Of a DNA stretch of 64,000 nt, positions 22,896 through 33,027 are shown piece by piece (position 1 is the stretch's first letter; each line of letters opens with the position of its first letter). Made by a program: the position numbers and the translations under genes. The notes beneath the pieces were generated by a model. That model ran no database searches. It had not been told where the DNA came from and saw only the letters and a list, made by a program, of their open reading frames with translations. This stretch comes from Lonicera japonica. Its lineage: Eukaryota > Streptophyta > Magnoliopsida > Dipsacales > Caprifoliaceae. The DNA is taken from NCBI GenBank assembly GCA_021464415.1, contig CM038470.1:23523601-23587600 (forward strand), read 5' to 3'.

Positions 22896-24219
22896 TTAGT
22901 TTAACCCATTACTATTTATTTGACTTCTTTTTTCGCTGGCTTTTTTCCTTTTGATGCTGCTACTCTTGTAACAGCAACCGAAGTCTTGTAGTGGCAGCTG
23001 AGGGACAAACATCCACATATCACAATTAGGGACAAACATCCACATATCAACCTCACTCTTTATCTCGACGAGTGTCCCAATTAACAATACGTACGTGCAA
23101 GTATCGCCATTCCCCATCCTATTATGCCAATTTTGGACATATCTCTCAAACAACCCAAACAATGTATAGAAACTTTCGTTTGTCTTATTGGAGAAAACAA
23201 CACACCCAAGCAAGAACATAAGATACCCCTTTGCACAAATATCTAACTCCTCAGGAGTTGATTCATTAATGGCTCGACCCAAGCACTTTTCGTTCAACCA
23301 CTGTAGCTTAATTGTATACGTTTCTTTAGTTTGCTCATTCACTTCAGCCTCGGTAACACTTAACAACTTTGTGCCCATTTCAATGGCTACACGTGGTTGT
23401 ATTTTCTTTACACCCTCGTCAGATGTAAAACAATTACCCTCAAATGCAACCCCCAAAATTTGTCTTACGTCTCCTAACGTAATCGTCATTTCACTGAATA
23501 GAAGGTGGAATGGGTTTGTTTCGGCTTACTATTGCTCAATAAAGGCTTGGATGGCAATATAGTCAATGTACCAATAAGTGTGGTCTATCAAGGGTGTTAA
23601 ACCACTAGCTCTAACACGACTTTGAACCCCCTCAACCTCTTTAGACAAGTCCCAATCCCTCAACTTAGGCCAATGGCATATAGTTGCTAGTTTTCTGGTT
23701 TCATCCTGCATATATCATCTTAATTAATTAGGCCTAGCGATATATTATAATTAAAGTAATTACGTACAAATTGCATTATTATATAATATATGTAAAGTGA
23801 AGTAAATAATACCACTTCTCTTTCCAAATAGCATATGCTATATAAACTTTAAAGGATGTAAGCACACTTTTATCATTGGTCCCTCTATCATCTTCTTCGG
23901 GCACTTCATCATCTTCTTCGGGGGTAGCACTACTATGGCCTTTGTTGTCAATACAGTTAAGGCCTTCATTGTTACCATCCCTAGGACCTTCATCTTCATC
24001 GCTGCCCCTAGGATCCATCATATTGGTTTTGAGATTCTATTCAATAACCTCCCTTCGAAAGGCGGAGTCACATCTTGTTTTAGATGACAATGGCAACTTT
24101 GGAGCAGTTGGTGTAAGCGACTTATTTTTTCTCCCATACTGCTTTGCGGTCGTAGCAGCAACATGTTTATTTGCTTTTCTTTTCCCCTCGGAGGCTCTCA
24201 TGGGATTATTTTTACTCAT
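22896..24219 (-). pseudogene. Plant mobile domain (MAIN-like) gene, broken
   Basis: Remnant of a plant mobile domain protein, a family spread by Mutator-like and gypsy transposons and also present as host MAIN/MAIL genes. Reading downward: MSKNNPMRASEGKRKANK (24219), a basic then acidic N-terminus, an in-frame TAG at 24037-24039, an acidic stretch EEDDEVPEEDD, and after a probable intron (AG at 23706-23707) LRDWDLSKEVEGVQSRVRASGLTPLIDHTYWYIDYIAIQAFIE. Two adjacent stops (TAG TAA, 23531-23526) sit where the family has RW, and then FHLLFSEMTITLGDVRQILG, the diagnostic E-(M/A)-T-I-T-L-x-D-V motif, continues in the same frame. The domain goes on to CAKGYLMFLLGCVVFSNKTN. A 27-bp tandem duplication (23001-23049) repeats DMWMFVP. 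Inactive unless unusual splicing removes three stops. Confidence 0.75.
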
Positions 24220-24289
24220 GCCTTAAACAAGACAAAGGAACATTAATTAACTATGAATCATTTCGAGTTTTACAAACTTATAACTGAAA

Positions 24290-24890
24290 TACAATTTAGT
24301 AAAAATTGCCTAAATAAGAATTGCTCAAGTAAGGATTCAAGTACAAACTAAAATAAGGCTAGATTTAGAGAACAAATATAGGCGTACTCAGTGCATCATA
24401 GCCAACTAAATGCATACATATTTGGTTCATATGAACTGAGCAGGGCTAAATTTAGAAAACAAATATAGGCATACTCGGTGCATTACAACCTAGTGAATGC
24501 ATACAAATTCGGTTCATATGAACCAAGTAGGGATGGATTTAGGGAACAAATTAAGGCATACTCAGTGCATCACAGCCAACTGATGCATATAAATTAGGCT
24601 TATATGAACTGAGTAAGGATGGATTTAGGGAACAAATTAAGGTGTACTCGGTGCATCACAGTCGAGTGAATGCATATAAATTTGGTTCATATGAACTGAG
24701 CAAGGCTGGATTTTGGGAACAAATTAAGATGTACTCAGTGCATCACAGCCGAGTGAATGCATATAAATTCGGTTCATAGGAACTGAGCAAGGATGGATTT
24801 GGGGAACTAAAACTAAATAAGGTGGACTCGGTGCATCACAACTGATTGGATATAACGTGTACTCGGTGCATCCGAACTGATTAATTTAAT
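24290..24890. repeat. 87-bp minisatellite upstream of the mobile-domain gene
   Basis: About five and a half head-to-tail units. The landmark ACTC(A/G)GTGCATCA starts at 24386 (24385 in offset), 24473, 24560, 24646, 24733 and 24826, giving periods of 87, 87, 86, 87 and 93 bp. A further partial copy begins near 24863. Each unit holds TTCATATGAACTGAG, with the palindrome TTCATATGAA, and GGATTTAGGGAACAAAT. It lies immediately 5' of the minus-strand mobile-domain remnant. Confidence 0.9.
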
Positions 24891-25363
24891 CTTTGCTCGG
24901 TTACAATTACCCGAGTAGATGTTCATCTTACTGTGTATCAATTGTGCTAGGGTTAAATCAATTAAGTGTTTAAGTGACCAAGAAATAAGTCATAAAGGAG
25001 GAAAAAATAAGTAAATTAAGTTTCAAGATCATGAAGATCATCATATCATAGGTTCAATCTACGGTTCTGACCTAACAAATGAAAATCATAATGAACATCT
25101 TACTTGGATTCTTGAGGAAGAAGGGAGGGAATCTTCAACTGAGTAATCACTTCACTAATGGAGGTCTTTAATGTGTGTGGAGAAGAAGGGAAGAAATCCA
25201 AAAAATAAAGAAGAGAGGACAAATAGAAGAGATGATAGGGGGAACAGAGAGATTTGAACACTAGAGAGAGTTATGTATTTTATGTTTCTCATTATTAACA
25301 ATTAATAGGATGGTTATTAATTACTAGTACTAATTTAAGTTATTATTATTATTATTAATTATT
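24891..25363. other. Intergenic stretch with ATT microsatellite
   Basis: No gene seen. Purine-rich GAAGAAGGG segments at 25100-25270 are followed by a (TTA)n run at about 25339-25366, into which the tRNA-like retroelement inserted. Confidence 0.6.
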
Positions 25364-25650
25364 ATTGTGAGGATCAAGCGCTTACCATTGCGCCAAAAGC
25401 TATAGCTATTAGCGAAGGCGCAACTTTATTTTCTTGTACCCAACGACCATTAAAGCGCCATGTCATTAGATAACATGCACACCGGATATACCCTCCGGAT
25501 TCACCATGGAGAGGAGCGCAATTGTAAATTTACCTCCAACAACCCCCCCCCCCCCCCCACAATGGCGCGCCTCAGGTATCGAACCCGTGACCTCCTCTGA
25601 TACCAATTGTGAGGATCAAGCGCTTACCATTGCGCTTGATCCTCACAATT
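25364..25650 (-). mobile_element. tRNA-like short retroelement (SINE, or SMART/TRIM-like)
   Basis: Read on the minus strand, a box-A-like GCGCAATGGTAAGCGC is followed by TTGGTATCAGAGGAGG and a good box B, GGGTTCGATACC (rc at 25574-25585), as in tRNA-derived SINEs. The element also has a 30-bp direct repeat at both ends (25364-25393 and 25606-25635), and TGGTATCAGAG directly follows one copy, as a tRNA-Met primer site follows an LTR. A C17 run (25542-25558 region) lies inside. SINE is the simpler reading; a very small LTR element is the alternative. Confidence 0.6.
25605..25650. repeat. Perfect 19-bp hairpin at the element end
   Basis: AATTGTGAGGATCAAGCGC (25605-25623) pairs exactly with GCGCTTGATCCTCACAATT (25632-25650) across an 8-nt loop. 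Confidence 0.92.
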
Positions 25651-26054
25651 ATTATTTATACTAATTATATTATTAATACAAGTTAAGGTGGGTGTTCTTT
25701 AAGGAGTGGAAGGAAGAAAAAATTTGTACCCGAGGAGTGTTAGGAAGGAGGGGAGTGTTAGTGAGTGAATTGAGGTGCGTCATTGGCGCCCTCCATATAT
25801 AATACTTTCTTAATACAAGCTAGTTTCTAAATAATAAATTAGGAAGTGTACAATGTACCTTAATAGAGTCAAATCATATAAACTGTGGTTTCTTTTTCAA
25901 ATAGTTTAAATTTTTGGGTGAAATAATTAATTATTAATTAACATGTTATCATAGGTTGTTTATCTATGAGGTCCAAGGTCCAGCCTTGGTTAATTACCTC
26001 CATCTCCCCCATATTCTATTTATTTATGCCCTACGCTTGTGAACACCTCATTTT
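25651..26054. other. Intergenic stretch, nothing recognised
   Basis: AT-rich, with GGAGTG/GTTAGTGAG purine-rich runs at 25700-25780. No gene or element supported. Confidence 0.55.
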
Positions 26055-28123
26055 GTGACCCCCACAAGAATCTCGAACTCTAAGGAAATGAGCATACATG
26101 CATGCACAAGCATTCCTAGATGCATACATACCATATACATGTGATACAGGTCAAAGAAGGAAGCCGAAAGGACACCCGAATGAGAAGTTACGAGAATTAC
26201 CAGAAGCCGCCGGAACTAAAAACCATCAAAACTCCTGGAAACTTGTGAAAGGAGAGTTACCCATATCTGATCATCCTCAAACTTTGAGAGTTATTAGACA
26301 TTGCCACAAGGAGGAACATACTAAAAAATCAGCTCAATTCGACGGTCAGATCTCTGGGAATTCAAAAAACTGAGAGTTTACTTCGGGTAAACAAAAGACA
26401 ACCTTCCCAAAGTCCAAATGAGCTCAAATTTGTTCAATAGATAAGGTATATAGTGAGGAACAACATACTAAAAAATCAGATCGATCCAATAAGTCGTTTG
26501 ATGGGAATTAAAGAAACCGCGTACGGACACACACCCCTAGGGGGTGTCCCCACGACACACCTCATTAGAGGGTGTGTGTATCGTGGGGACACAAGCCTTT
26601 GGGGCTTGTGTCTGCGGACAAACCCCTCCCAGCCGAATTTTTAATTTTTTCTCGTTTTGATACTTTTTGACCTCTAAAAATCATGAAATTTTGTGGAGAG
26701 TTCGAAAATGTTACTGGGAATACCATATTAATAAATCAGCTCGATCCGACAATCGTATCTTCGGGAATTCAAAAAGTAGGGAATTCGGCTTAGAAAATCA
26801 AAGGAGGCCTTCCTGATGTCCAAAAATTCTGAAATTTGGACAGTAATTAGGTCTTAACATAGGTAATAACATGTTAAAAAATCAGATCAATCCAATGTTT
26901 ATTTTTGTCGGAATTGTAAAACCCATCATACATTCAAATCAGGGGTTTGTCTGTAAACACGCCCCGTGTCCTCAGACAAACACTTCTAGACCCAGCCCAT
27001 TAATTATTCGATAGATATAAATATACCTGCACTGACCACATTTGAGGCATCAGTCAGCTCTGGGATTTCGCGAACCGTGCTATAAAATATATTATACTAT
27101 TTTTAAGGCTCTTATGTATTTTTTATATCAGTCCGGCTTTAATTTTTTATATGTCTTTATTCTTATCAGTTATAATTGATCAATTGCATATAAAAATTGC
27201 TTTTTCTCTCAAAATCAGTCCAGATTTCATATTTAAACCCTGTTTTCAAAATCAAAGGCGTAGAATGAGCTGAAACCAGTTTAAAACATATTTTTATCAG
27301 TTAATTTTATAAAGTCTCAATTTTATCAGTCTCGGTTTACGAAGGAATCAATACATGTTTGTACCCGGTTTAATCTATAAATTGCGGTGTTTACCTAAAT
27401 ATCCAATATGAGAGTACTGGATTCATCATACAAAATTCAGTACCGGATTCATAATTCATCCTACTCTATTAATTCATCGTACATATTTAGTACCGGATTC
27501 ATCGTATTGAGAGTACCGGTTTTGAATCAAACCATGAATCCGGATTCATAATTCATCGTACATATTTTGAATCAAACCATAAACTCAACTTACCTTAGGT
27601 ACTGAGAGTACCGGTTTAAAACATAATTCAGTATTAAATATCCAATATCGGTTTAAATTATTAAACTGTGGTACACTATTAACGAACGAATCTCGAGGAT
27701 TATCGAATATTCGATTCCAAATCGAATTTGCTTCCGAAAAGCCTTAAATTTTTTCAAAAAATACTTGTTTTGCTATCTACCATTATAAAAATCATTTTTT
27801 CAAATCACATACACAAACTTATTTCTAAAACTGAAGGACGAATTACAAAGCACATGCTTTCTATCCCCACCCCAAAATCCCGTTTTCCTAAAATTAAAGG
27901 CTGATTTGCAATTACATCAATTAACATGCAAATGTTCGGTTATAATTCCACGCATATCCTACTTAGAGACCGAAAGGGCGAATTGCGTGCTTAACGCCTT
28001 CCCGATTCATAACTTAATACCCGAACCTTCAAATCAACTGGTTTCGCATTAATTGTGTTTAAGAGGTCGTTTGATTCATAAATGTTCCTCTTTTACACAG
28101 ACTTTTATTTGTTTAGTAAAACA
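26055..28123 (+). repeat. Tat/Ogre-like LTR
   Basis: Starts TGTGACCCCC...AGAATCTCGA, comparable to the TGTGAGAATCTCGA start of the Tat-like LTR at 7190, and ends near AGTAAAACA at 28123, three bases before a TGGCGACTCTG primer site. Internal features are four copies of a (C/A)ATACTAAAAAATCAG(A/C)TC-type module (about 26318, 26467, 26737, 26870), a GC-rich hairpin block at 26521-26630, a TTCCTGATGTCCAAAAAT module near 26812, and a repeated AGTACCGG(A/T)TT region at 27410-27660. Boundaries are inferred; no matching second LTR is in the window. Confidence 0.6.
26521..26612. repeat. GC-rich overlapping hairpins in the Tat-like LTR
   Basis: GTGTCCCCACGACACACC (26544-26561) pairs, with small bulges, with GGGTGTGTGTATCGTGGGGACAC read back (26570-26592). 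ACAAGCC/GGCTTGT (26591-26597 and 26603-26609) forms a second stem. GGACACACACCCC..GGGGGTGTCC (26525-26549) is an alternative stem. The block is much more GC-rich than its surroundings. Confidence 0.8.
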
Positions 28124-28486
28124 AACTGGCGACTCTGATTCATTTGCAAATTGTCACATTTTCTCTAATAAAACGAACCGTTTTTCAAAAATAAAACGGA
28201 AAAATCGAAGGAATCACCGCCGAGGAGGGCCAGCGTCGAGAGCGCAGGTTCTCACAACGCTATTTGCGAGTACTCAATCGTATAAAAGGGATAGTTACTA
28301 ACAATTGTTAGGTATTTTTAGTTGGCTTGATTCCGATGCCAAGAACACTTTTTTCGTTGTAATTATTTGAGTCGAATTGAAGATTTGAAGATCCAACAAT
28401 TAACGGAAGCTCGCCGAACTTACCGGATTCATCGTACATAATTCAGTACCTAAGGTAAGTTGAGTTTATGGTTTGATTCAAAATAT
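27562..28486. repeat. 44-bp perfect inverted repeat across the LTR/internal border
   Basis: The 44 bases at 27562-27605 (starting ATATTTTGAATCAAACC) are the exact reverse complement of 28443-28486 (ending GGTTTGATTCAAAATAT). One arm is in the LTR and the other is downstream of its primer site, so a local inverted duplication has happened after or during insertion. Confidence 0.92.
28127..28137 (+). other. Primer-binding site of the Tat-like element
   Basis: TGGCGACTCTG three bases after the LTR end. TGGCGACTC is the usual start of the primer site in Tat/Ogre-type elements. The downstream internal region carries no recognisable coding. Confidence 0.55.
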
Positions 28487-29930
28487 ATGTGGTGTTTGAG
28501 CTTAAAATTCAAAATTAAAAAGTCTTTTGAGTAAAATCTATTTTTAAAATTTTTTACCGAGTTTTGTCGTAATTCGAAAAGCCCCATCGACACAAATTAT
28601 TGAGAAAACTTATTTTTTTTTCATATCTAACATATTCCATCAAGTTGCTTCTGAAATTTAAATCGAATTAGTGTTCAAACGGATTTAATGCGATAAAATA
28701 AAGTAAAAATAAATAAATAATAAAAATGATTTAATTTAATTTAAATAAATAAAAGATTTGAAAATTTTAAAAGTCAAAGTTCATTTTTTTTGAAAAGAAA
28801 CCCACGTGGGCTTCTTTAAATCAAGTCACATCATGTAAGGCTTTGTCTTTTGCTCTTTCATTTATATTAAAATTTGTGCAGTAGCCTTCATAATTTGGAC
28901 CGGTACATATTTTATTCTTGGATCGGTCCGGCATCAATTTGTCCCATGGATTTGAAATTCTAATTTCGGACCGATCCAATTTATCGAGATCCGTACCGAT
29001 TCGGCATATAATTTTTGGGCATGATTTTTTATCGCAAAAATTTATTTTTTAATATTTTTAACCTAGTTCAAAAAGGATTTTGACTCTATATTTTTCCTCT
29101 AAATATAATCATTGGTTTGGGTGAAAAATACATGATTCTAGAGAGCTTTTTTAGAGAGAAAATATCCAAATGCTAGAATTAATTTTTGATAGTTTTGAAA
29201 CACCATCTAGGTTTAGTTTACATGTCATAGGAGATCCTATTGTTCTTCAACTTTGAGAACTAGGTTTCCAAACGTTCACGGTCATACGAGAGTGACTTCA
29301 GTTGCGATTGGAGACGGGGTGAGCGAAGTGGCTAACACGCGATAAGGGAGATCGCAGACAGGTGGTGAAAGATTGTGATTAAGTGCGTGGAAGGAGGCGA
29401 CGGATAAGCTGAAAATAGCGGGAAGCGCTACGCCAAGCCAGCTGCAGTTGAATTCTACGTTCAAGGGATTGATGGGACTGTTGCGTAAATTGTGGGAAAA
29501 TAATTTTTATAAGTTATCGAGTCTGTAATTCCGTTTTGATCATAGTGAAGCACTGTTAGTTAGTCCCGAGAATTAGTCCTACGCAAGTAGGGATACCTCG
29601 TAAATTCCTGGTGTTGTGTGATTGATTTTTGTGATTGCTTAATTGATTTATTTGCTAGACAACACAACACATATTTCGACAGTAAAATTGATTAGACCTA
29701 GAGTTTTAATTTCGCTTATCAACTTTCAAATTGTTTTTGATAAAAACCCTAAAATCAACCTAGGCGATACGATCCCCGAACTTGGTTTTCCATCAACAAT
29801 GATCATTAAAAATAGTTGATTCACCCCTCTTATTATTCCAGTGTTGAACTTTTACACTACCAATATAGGACTATTAATTTAAGCGATCAATTTCCAACGA
29901 TATGCACCTTGGATTAAATCGATGTAAACC
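28138..29930. other. Truncated internal region of the Tat-like element and unidentified repeats
   Basis: No coding supported. A GC-richer block (28200-28265) follows the primer site. At 28890-29000 a GACCGGTAC/GGATCGGTCCGGC/GGACCGATCC family of related sites recurs. Around 29530-29800 the sequence resembles an LTR end (TAGTCCTACGCAAGTAGGG..., CCATCAACA, TTCACCCCTCTTA), possibly another LTR fragment. None of these can be bounded. Confidence 0.4.
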
Positions 29931-30104
29931 ACAGTTCAACATCATTTGCACAATGATCCAACTTGTTGACACAACATCTCAAGATCCACCTTGTTACAAG
30001 AACAAATATTATGCAAACACATATAATACAAGCTTGTTATTGGCACATCAATTTGTAAATTTATTGATGGGTAAATAGATATGTACACCTGAAATTCAAT
30101 TTTG

Positions 30105-30195
30105 AAGAAAGGTAATGGGGTGGTAGGAAATCGAACCATAAATCTCTCGCATAACAATTGAAGAGCTTTAACCATTCGAATTATATACTAGCTAG
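30105..30195 (-). repeat. tRNA-like SINE fragment
   Basis: On the minus strand AATGGTTAAAGCTCTTC (box A-like) is followed about 25 nt later by TTATGGTTCGATTTCC (box B-like). Only the tRNA-related head is visible. Confidence 0.45.
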
Positions 30196-30460
30196 GTGTT
30201 GGTTTTAAAATTTAAGCAAAAGATAAATGCTAATTTTTTTTTTGGGTAACCTTGTGATATATACACAAAATTATATAAATGCAAACTTGCAAAAATATTA
30301 CAAGCCTGCTTTTTGGTGGTGAAGAGGAGTTTGGCCACTGGGTAGCTCGATTTGACACGTAATATTTGACCGAGACTAACGAATATATATGGTTGCAATC
30401 AATTAAGTACATAATAATTGTTTGGAACCTGCGTGCATGCATGCATAATGACATGTATAT

Positions 30461-30493
<33 letters not shown>

Positions 30494-30498
30494 TCTAA

Positions 30499-30923
30499 GA
30501 GTATCTCCAATAGAATAATTAAAATTGAATAATCAAAATGACTTTTGATTATCCATTTAACAAATTGTTAAAGTTAACAATATAGTCATTCCTAATAGCT
30601 ATTTTTTCTCAATAATCAAATTTGTAGAGTCCATTATATTAATTGGTTACAAATTAATCGATTTGAATTTTGTTTCAAAAAAAAAGAGAGAGAAAGATTA
30701 TTTAAATTTGAAAAGATTATCTTTTACCCAATAGAATTGGTGAGCCTCTCATTTTGGTTATTGAAGAAGGTTATTAACTTTGATTATAAATATAGTAGAT
30801 TTAGTTATTGGTTAAAAAGTTAAAAGGTTACCAAAATTTGATTATGCTATTGGGTAGTATTTTTAGCTAATATTATTAAATTTTATTATAATTATTATTT
30901 TAATTATACTATCGGAGATACTC
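30499..30923. mobile_element. MITE with GAGTATCTCC ends
   Basis: Terminal inverted repeats GAGTATCTCCAATAGAAT at the left and its counterpart ATTATACTATCGGAGATACTC at the right enclose 425 bp of AT-rich, non-coding, partly self-complementary sequence. A TA microsatellite (30465-30491) precedes it. It lies about 250 bp upstream of the B3 gene start. No clear target duplication was found, so superfamily is left open. Confidence 0.7.
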
Positions 30924-31098
30924 GGATTGCTTTTGAATAACAACTTTAACGTCACAGAGAGATAGGTGCATGACAGACAAACCTCCTAGTTACCGGGCCA
31001 CATATATACAAGACATATTTAATTATCAAAATTTTACCGTAAGTGTGACGTTCATATTCTTATTGATCAGGTACGTACGTTCAGCGTTTTACACTATG

Positions 31099-31110
31099 TA
31101 TATATATATA
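31099..31110 (+). promoter_or_regulatory. TATA box of the B3-domain gene
   Basis: TATATATATA run about 70 bp before the ATG at 31178, followed by a short pyrimidine-rich leader (CTCATCTCACTATCTTTTCTA). Distance and context are typical of a plant core promoter with a short 5' UTR. Confidence 0.6.
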
Positions 31111-31177
31111 ACTACGCCACTCATCTCACTATCTTTTCTACTCCACATCCAACAAGCTAGCTAGTTAATTAGTTGAC

Positions 31178-32063
31178 ATGCCTCACTACTACTCTTCTTC
31201 TTCTTCTTCTTCCAGCGCCACCCTGCCAGTCCTTGCACCCAACCCTCCTATTCTTCCGATTCCGATGCTTCTGCTGCAGGTAACACATAACTTGAGAGTT
31301 CTTTTTTTTTTTTCTTTTGGAAATACAATCAATGTCATTAATTATTTGGCCATAGTTAATAAATTTTATCCTTTACTAATTCCTGTTGAAAAATGAGAAT
31401 GTGAAACTTATATTTTTAATTTGAAACAATGAATAAAGTCGTGGAAACTCTGATCTGTTACCAGTTGATCTTATGAATATTTGCTGAGCAATCATAATTT
31501 GTTCTTTTGGCTCATTGTACCTTTTTTTGTTTTTCCTTCAATCACTGTCGAATTAAATCTCTGTGACGTTTATGGCATCAGCTTCTTCTAGGGCTCCAGT
31601 TGCTTGGCAATCCAGAGTTATTTTAGCTTCTGACCCGCCCATTCAGTTCTATTTGGGGGCTTCACATCATGGCGCTCCTGATGATAATCCCTCATTGGCA
31701 CTGACATTGTACGAAAATCCTTGGAAGATCGAGAAAGAGCTAACTCGGACCGACGTGAACGGGTCTGCAGGTCGGCTTTTGTTGTCGAGGAAAGCTGTGG
31801 AGGAACATGTCTTGTCTTCAATGGGAGAAGAGGATGCTCAGCAGTGCAGGACTAGGGAGGGCAAAGAGTTTGTGGTTTGGGACGCCGATGATAGTTCTGA
31901 ACATAGGTTGTTTCTCAAGAAGTGGGATAGTAATGAATATTTCGTGCTCACTGGCAAGTGGAAGAGAAATTTTGTTAATAGGAAGGGCCTTAAAGAAGGC
32001 GACAAGATTGGACTTGCTTGGCATGGTGCCCAGTTTTACTTCAAGCTTCTAAACAGGAATTGA
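31178..32063 (+). CDS. B3 DNA-binding domain protein (At2g33720-like subfamily), two exons
   Basis: Small plant-specific transcription-factor-like protein with a single C-terminal B3 fold that should contact DNA in the nucleus. Preferred model: exon 1 31178-31279 (Ser-rich then Pro-rich leader, ending CTGCAG/GTAACA), intron 31280-31646, exon 2 31647-32063 (acceptor CCCATTCAG), 172 aa, in frame. Exon 2 contains NPWKIEKELTRTDVNG, then RLLLSRKAVEEHVL, EFVVWDADDSSEHRLFLKKW and FVLTGKWKRNFVNRKGLKEG, with GDKIGLAWHGAQFYFKLL closing the barrel. These match the divergent B3 class typified by Arabidopsis At2g33720/At1g05920-type genes. Alternative model: no intron, start at the ATG at 31572, 163 aa. 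The TATA box at 31099 and the clean in-frame splice favour the first. Targets are unknown. No flanking gene within about 7 kb, only transposons. Confidence 0.82.
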
Positions 32064-32101
32064 AGTAAATCAACATGATATATATATATATATATATAGT
32101 A

Positions 32102-32229
32102 CATTTCCCATACGGACTAGACCTCTAGCGTCAGTTTTTCGTCACAAATACATTGGGGATATATTTTTAGCGATAGAAAACCGTCACTAAAGGTCCTAGT
32201 CCATATGGACCGGTCCACATAGGAAAAAT
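32102..32229. mobile_element. Short TIR element just after the B3 stop codon
   Basis: Left arm CCCATACGGACTAGACCTCT...TCAGTTTTTCGTCAC pairs with the right arm AGCGATAGAAAACCGTCACT...GGTCCTAGTCCATATGG. The GACGGTTTT-CTATCGC style is common in plant CACTA-type MITEs. It follows a (TA)n run and probably sits in the B3 gene's 3' UTR, because T-rich UTR-like sequence with AATAAAA at 32386 continues after it. Confidence 0.65.
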
Positions 32230-33027
32230 TCAGAATATATATGCTTTAAATTATTAAGAATATTGAGTTAATTTAGTACTGCGGCTTCTGTTTTCTGAGT
32301 GTTTTGTTTTGTTGTTGGTGCAATTTTAATTTACCCGAGTGTGCTTTGTTTGAGGTGTTTGTATCTTTATTTGGTTGTTGTTTCAATAATAAAAATTTTC
32401 AGGATTGTGTTTATCTTTGCCTTGTCTTTATTTTTGATGCTCTTTCTGTTTTCTTTGTGAAAAATGAAGAACAAGAAAAAAATGATGCAAAGACGGCCTT
32501 CTTTTTAGAAACGCGAGAATTATAGTGTACCAACAACTGGGCAAGCAATTATAACATATTACACCAATTCACTGCACAAACCAAATTTGCAAACGAATAA
32601 AAGTAAATAAATTAAAAAAAAATTCAAAACAGGAGCCAGGGGGATTACTTTATAAAAATAAATTTCAAAAAAAGATATTTGAAAGAAACATTAGTAAGCT
32701 GAGTAGTAGTGTGAATTTATATATATATATATGAGTAGTTCTAGAAAAATAATATTAACACTTCACTTTTATCTTAAAACATTTCACTTTTATTTTTAAT
32801 AATATAAAAAATATCTCAAAAAATATATATAAGTGCCACTAAAAATAAAAATAAAGTGTCTTAAGACAAAAACAAAGTTCTAATATCATTTCTTTAGTTC
32901 TATCGATTTATTTGCTTAATTTGGATATAACTGGGGGATTAATTTATGAAAGGACATTTGAAAGTGACTGGTAGGAAAATATTCCACTGACACTTGTCTT
33001 GGCACTACCTTGACCCCAAGCATACTC
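32230..33027. other. Probable B3 3' UTR, then AT-rich intergenic DNA
   Basis: 32280-32460 is T/G-rich with TTTGTTTTGTTG runs and AATAATAAAAATTT near 32384, consistent with a 3' UTR and poly(A) region of the B3 gene. From 32460 nothing is recognised. Confidence 0.45.

Noticed and set aside
24290..24890. CRISPR-like repeat array
   Set aside because: Units are contiguous 87-bp repeats without unique spacers, and the DNA is plant nuclear; it is a minisatellite.
25596..25607. Primer-binding site of a second gypsy element (TTGGTATCAGAG on the minus strand)
   Set aside because: No LTR of normal size adjoins it; it is part of the short tRNA-like element.
26098..26373. 91-codon frame in the 26-kb LTR
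   Set aside because: Falls in the repeated non-coding module of the LTR; no recognisable domain.
29282..29464. GC-richer block as a tRNA or rRNA gene
   Set aside because: No cloverleaf, no box A/B at proper spacing and no rRNA signature were found.
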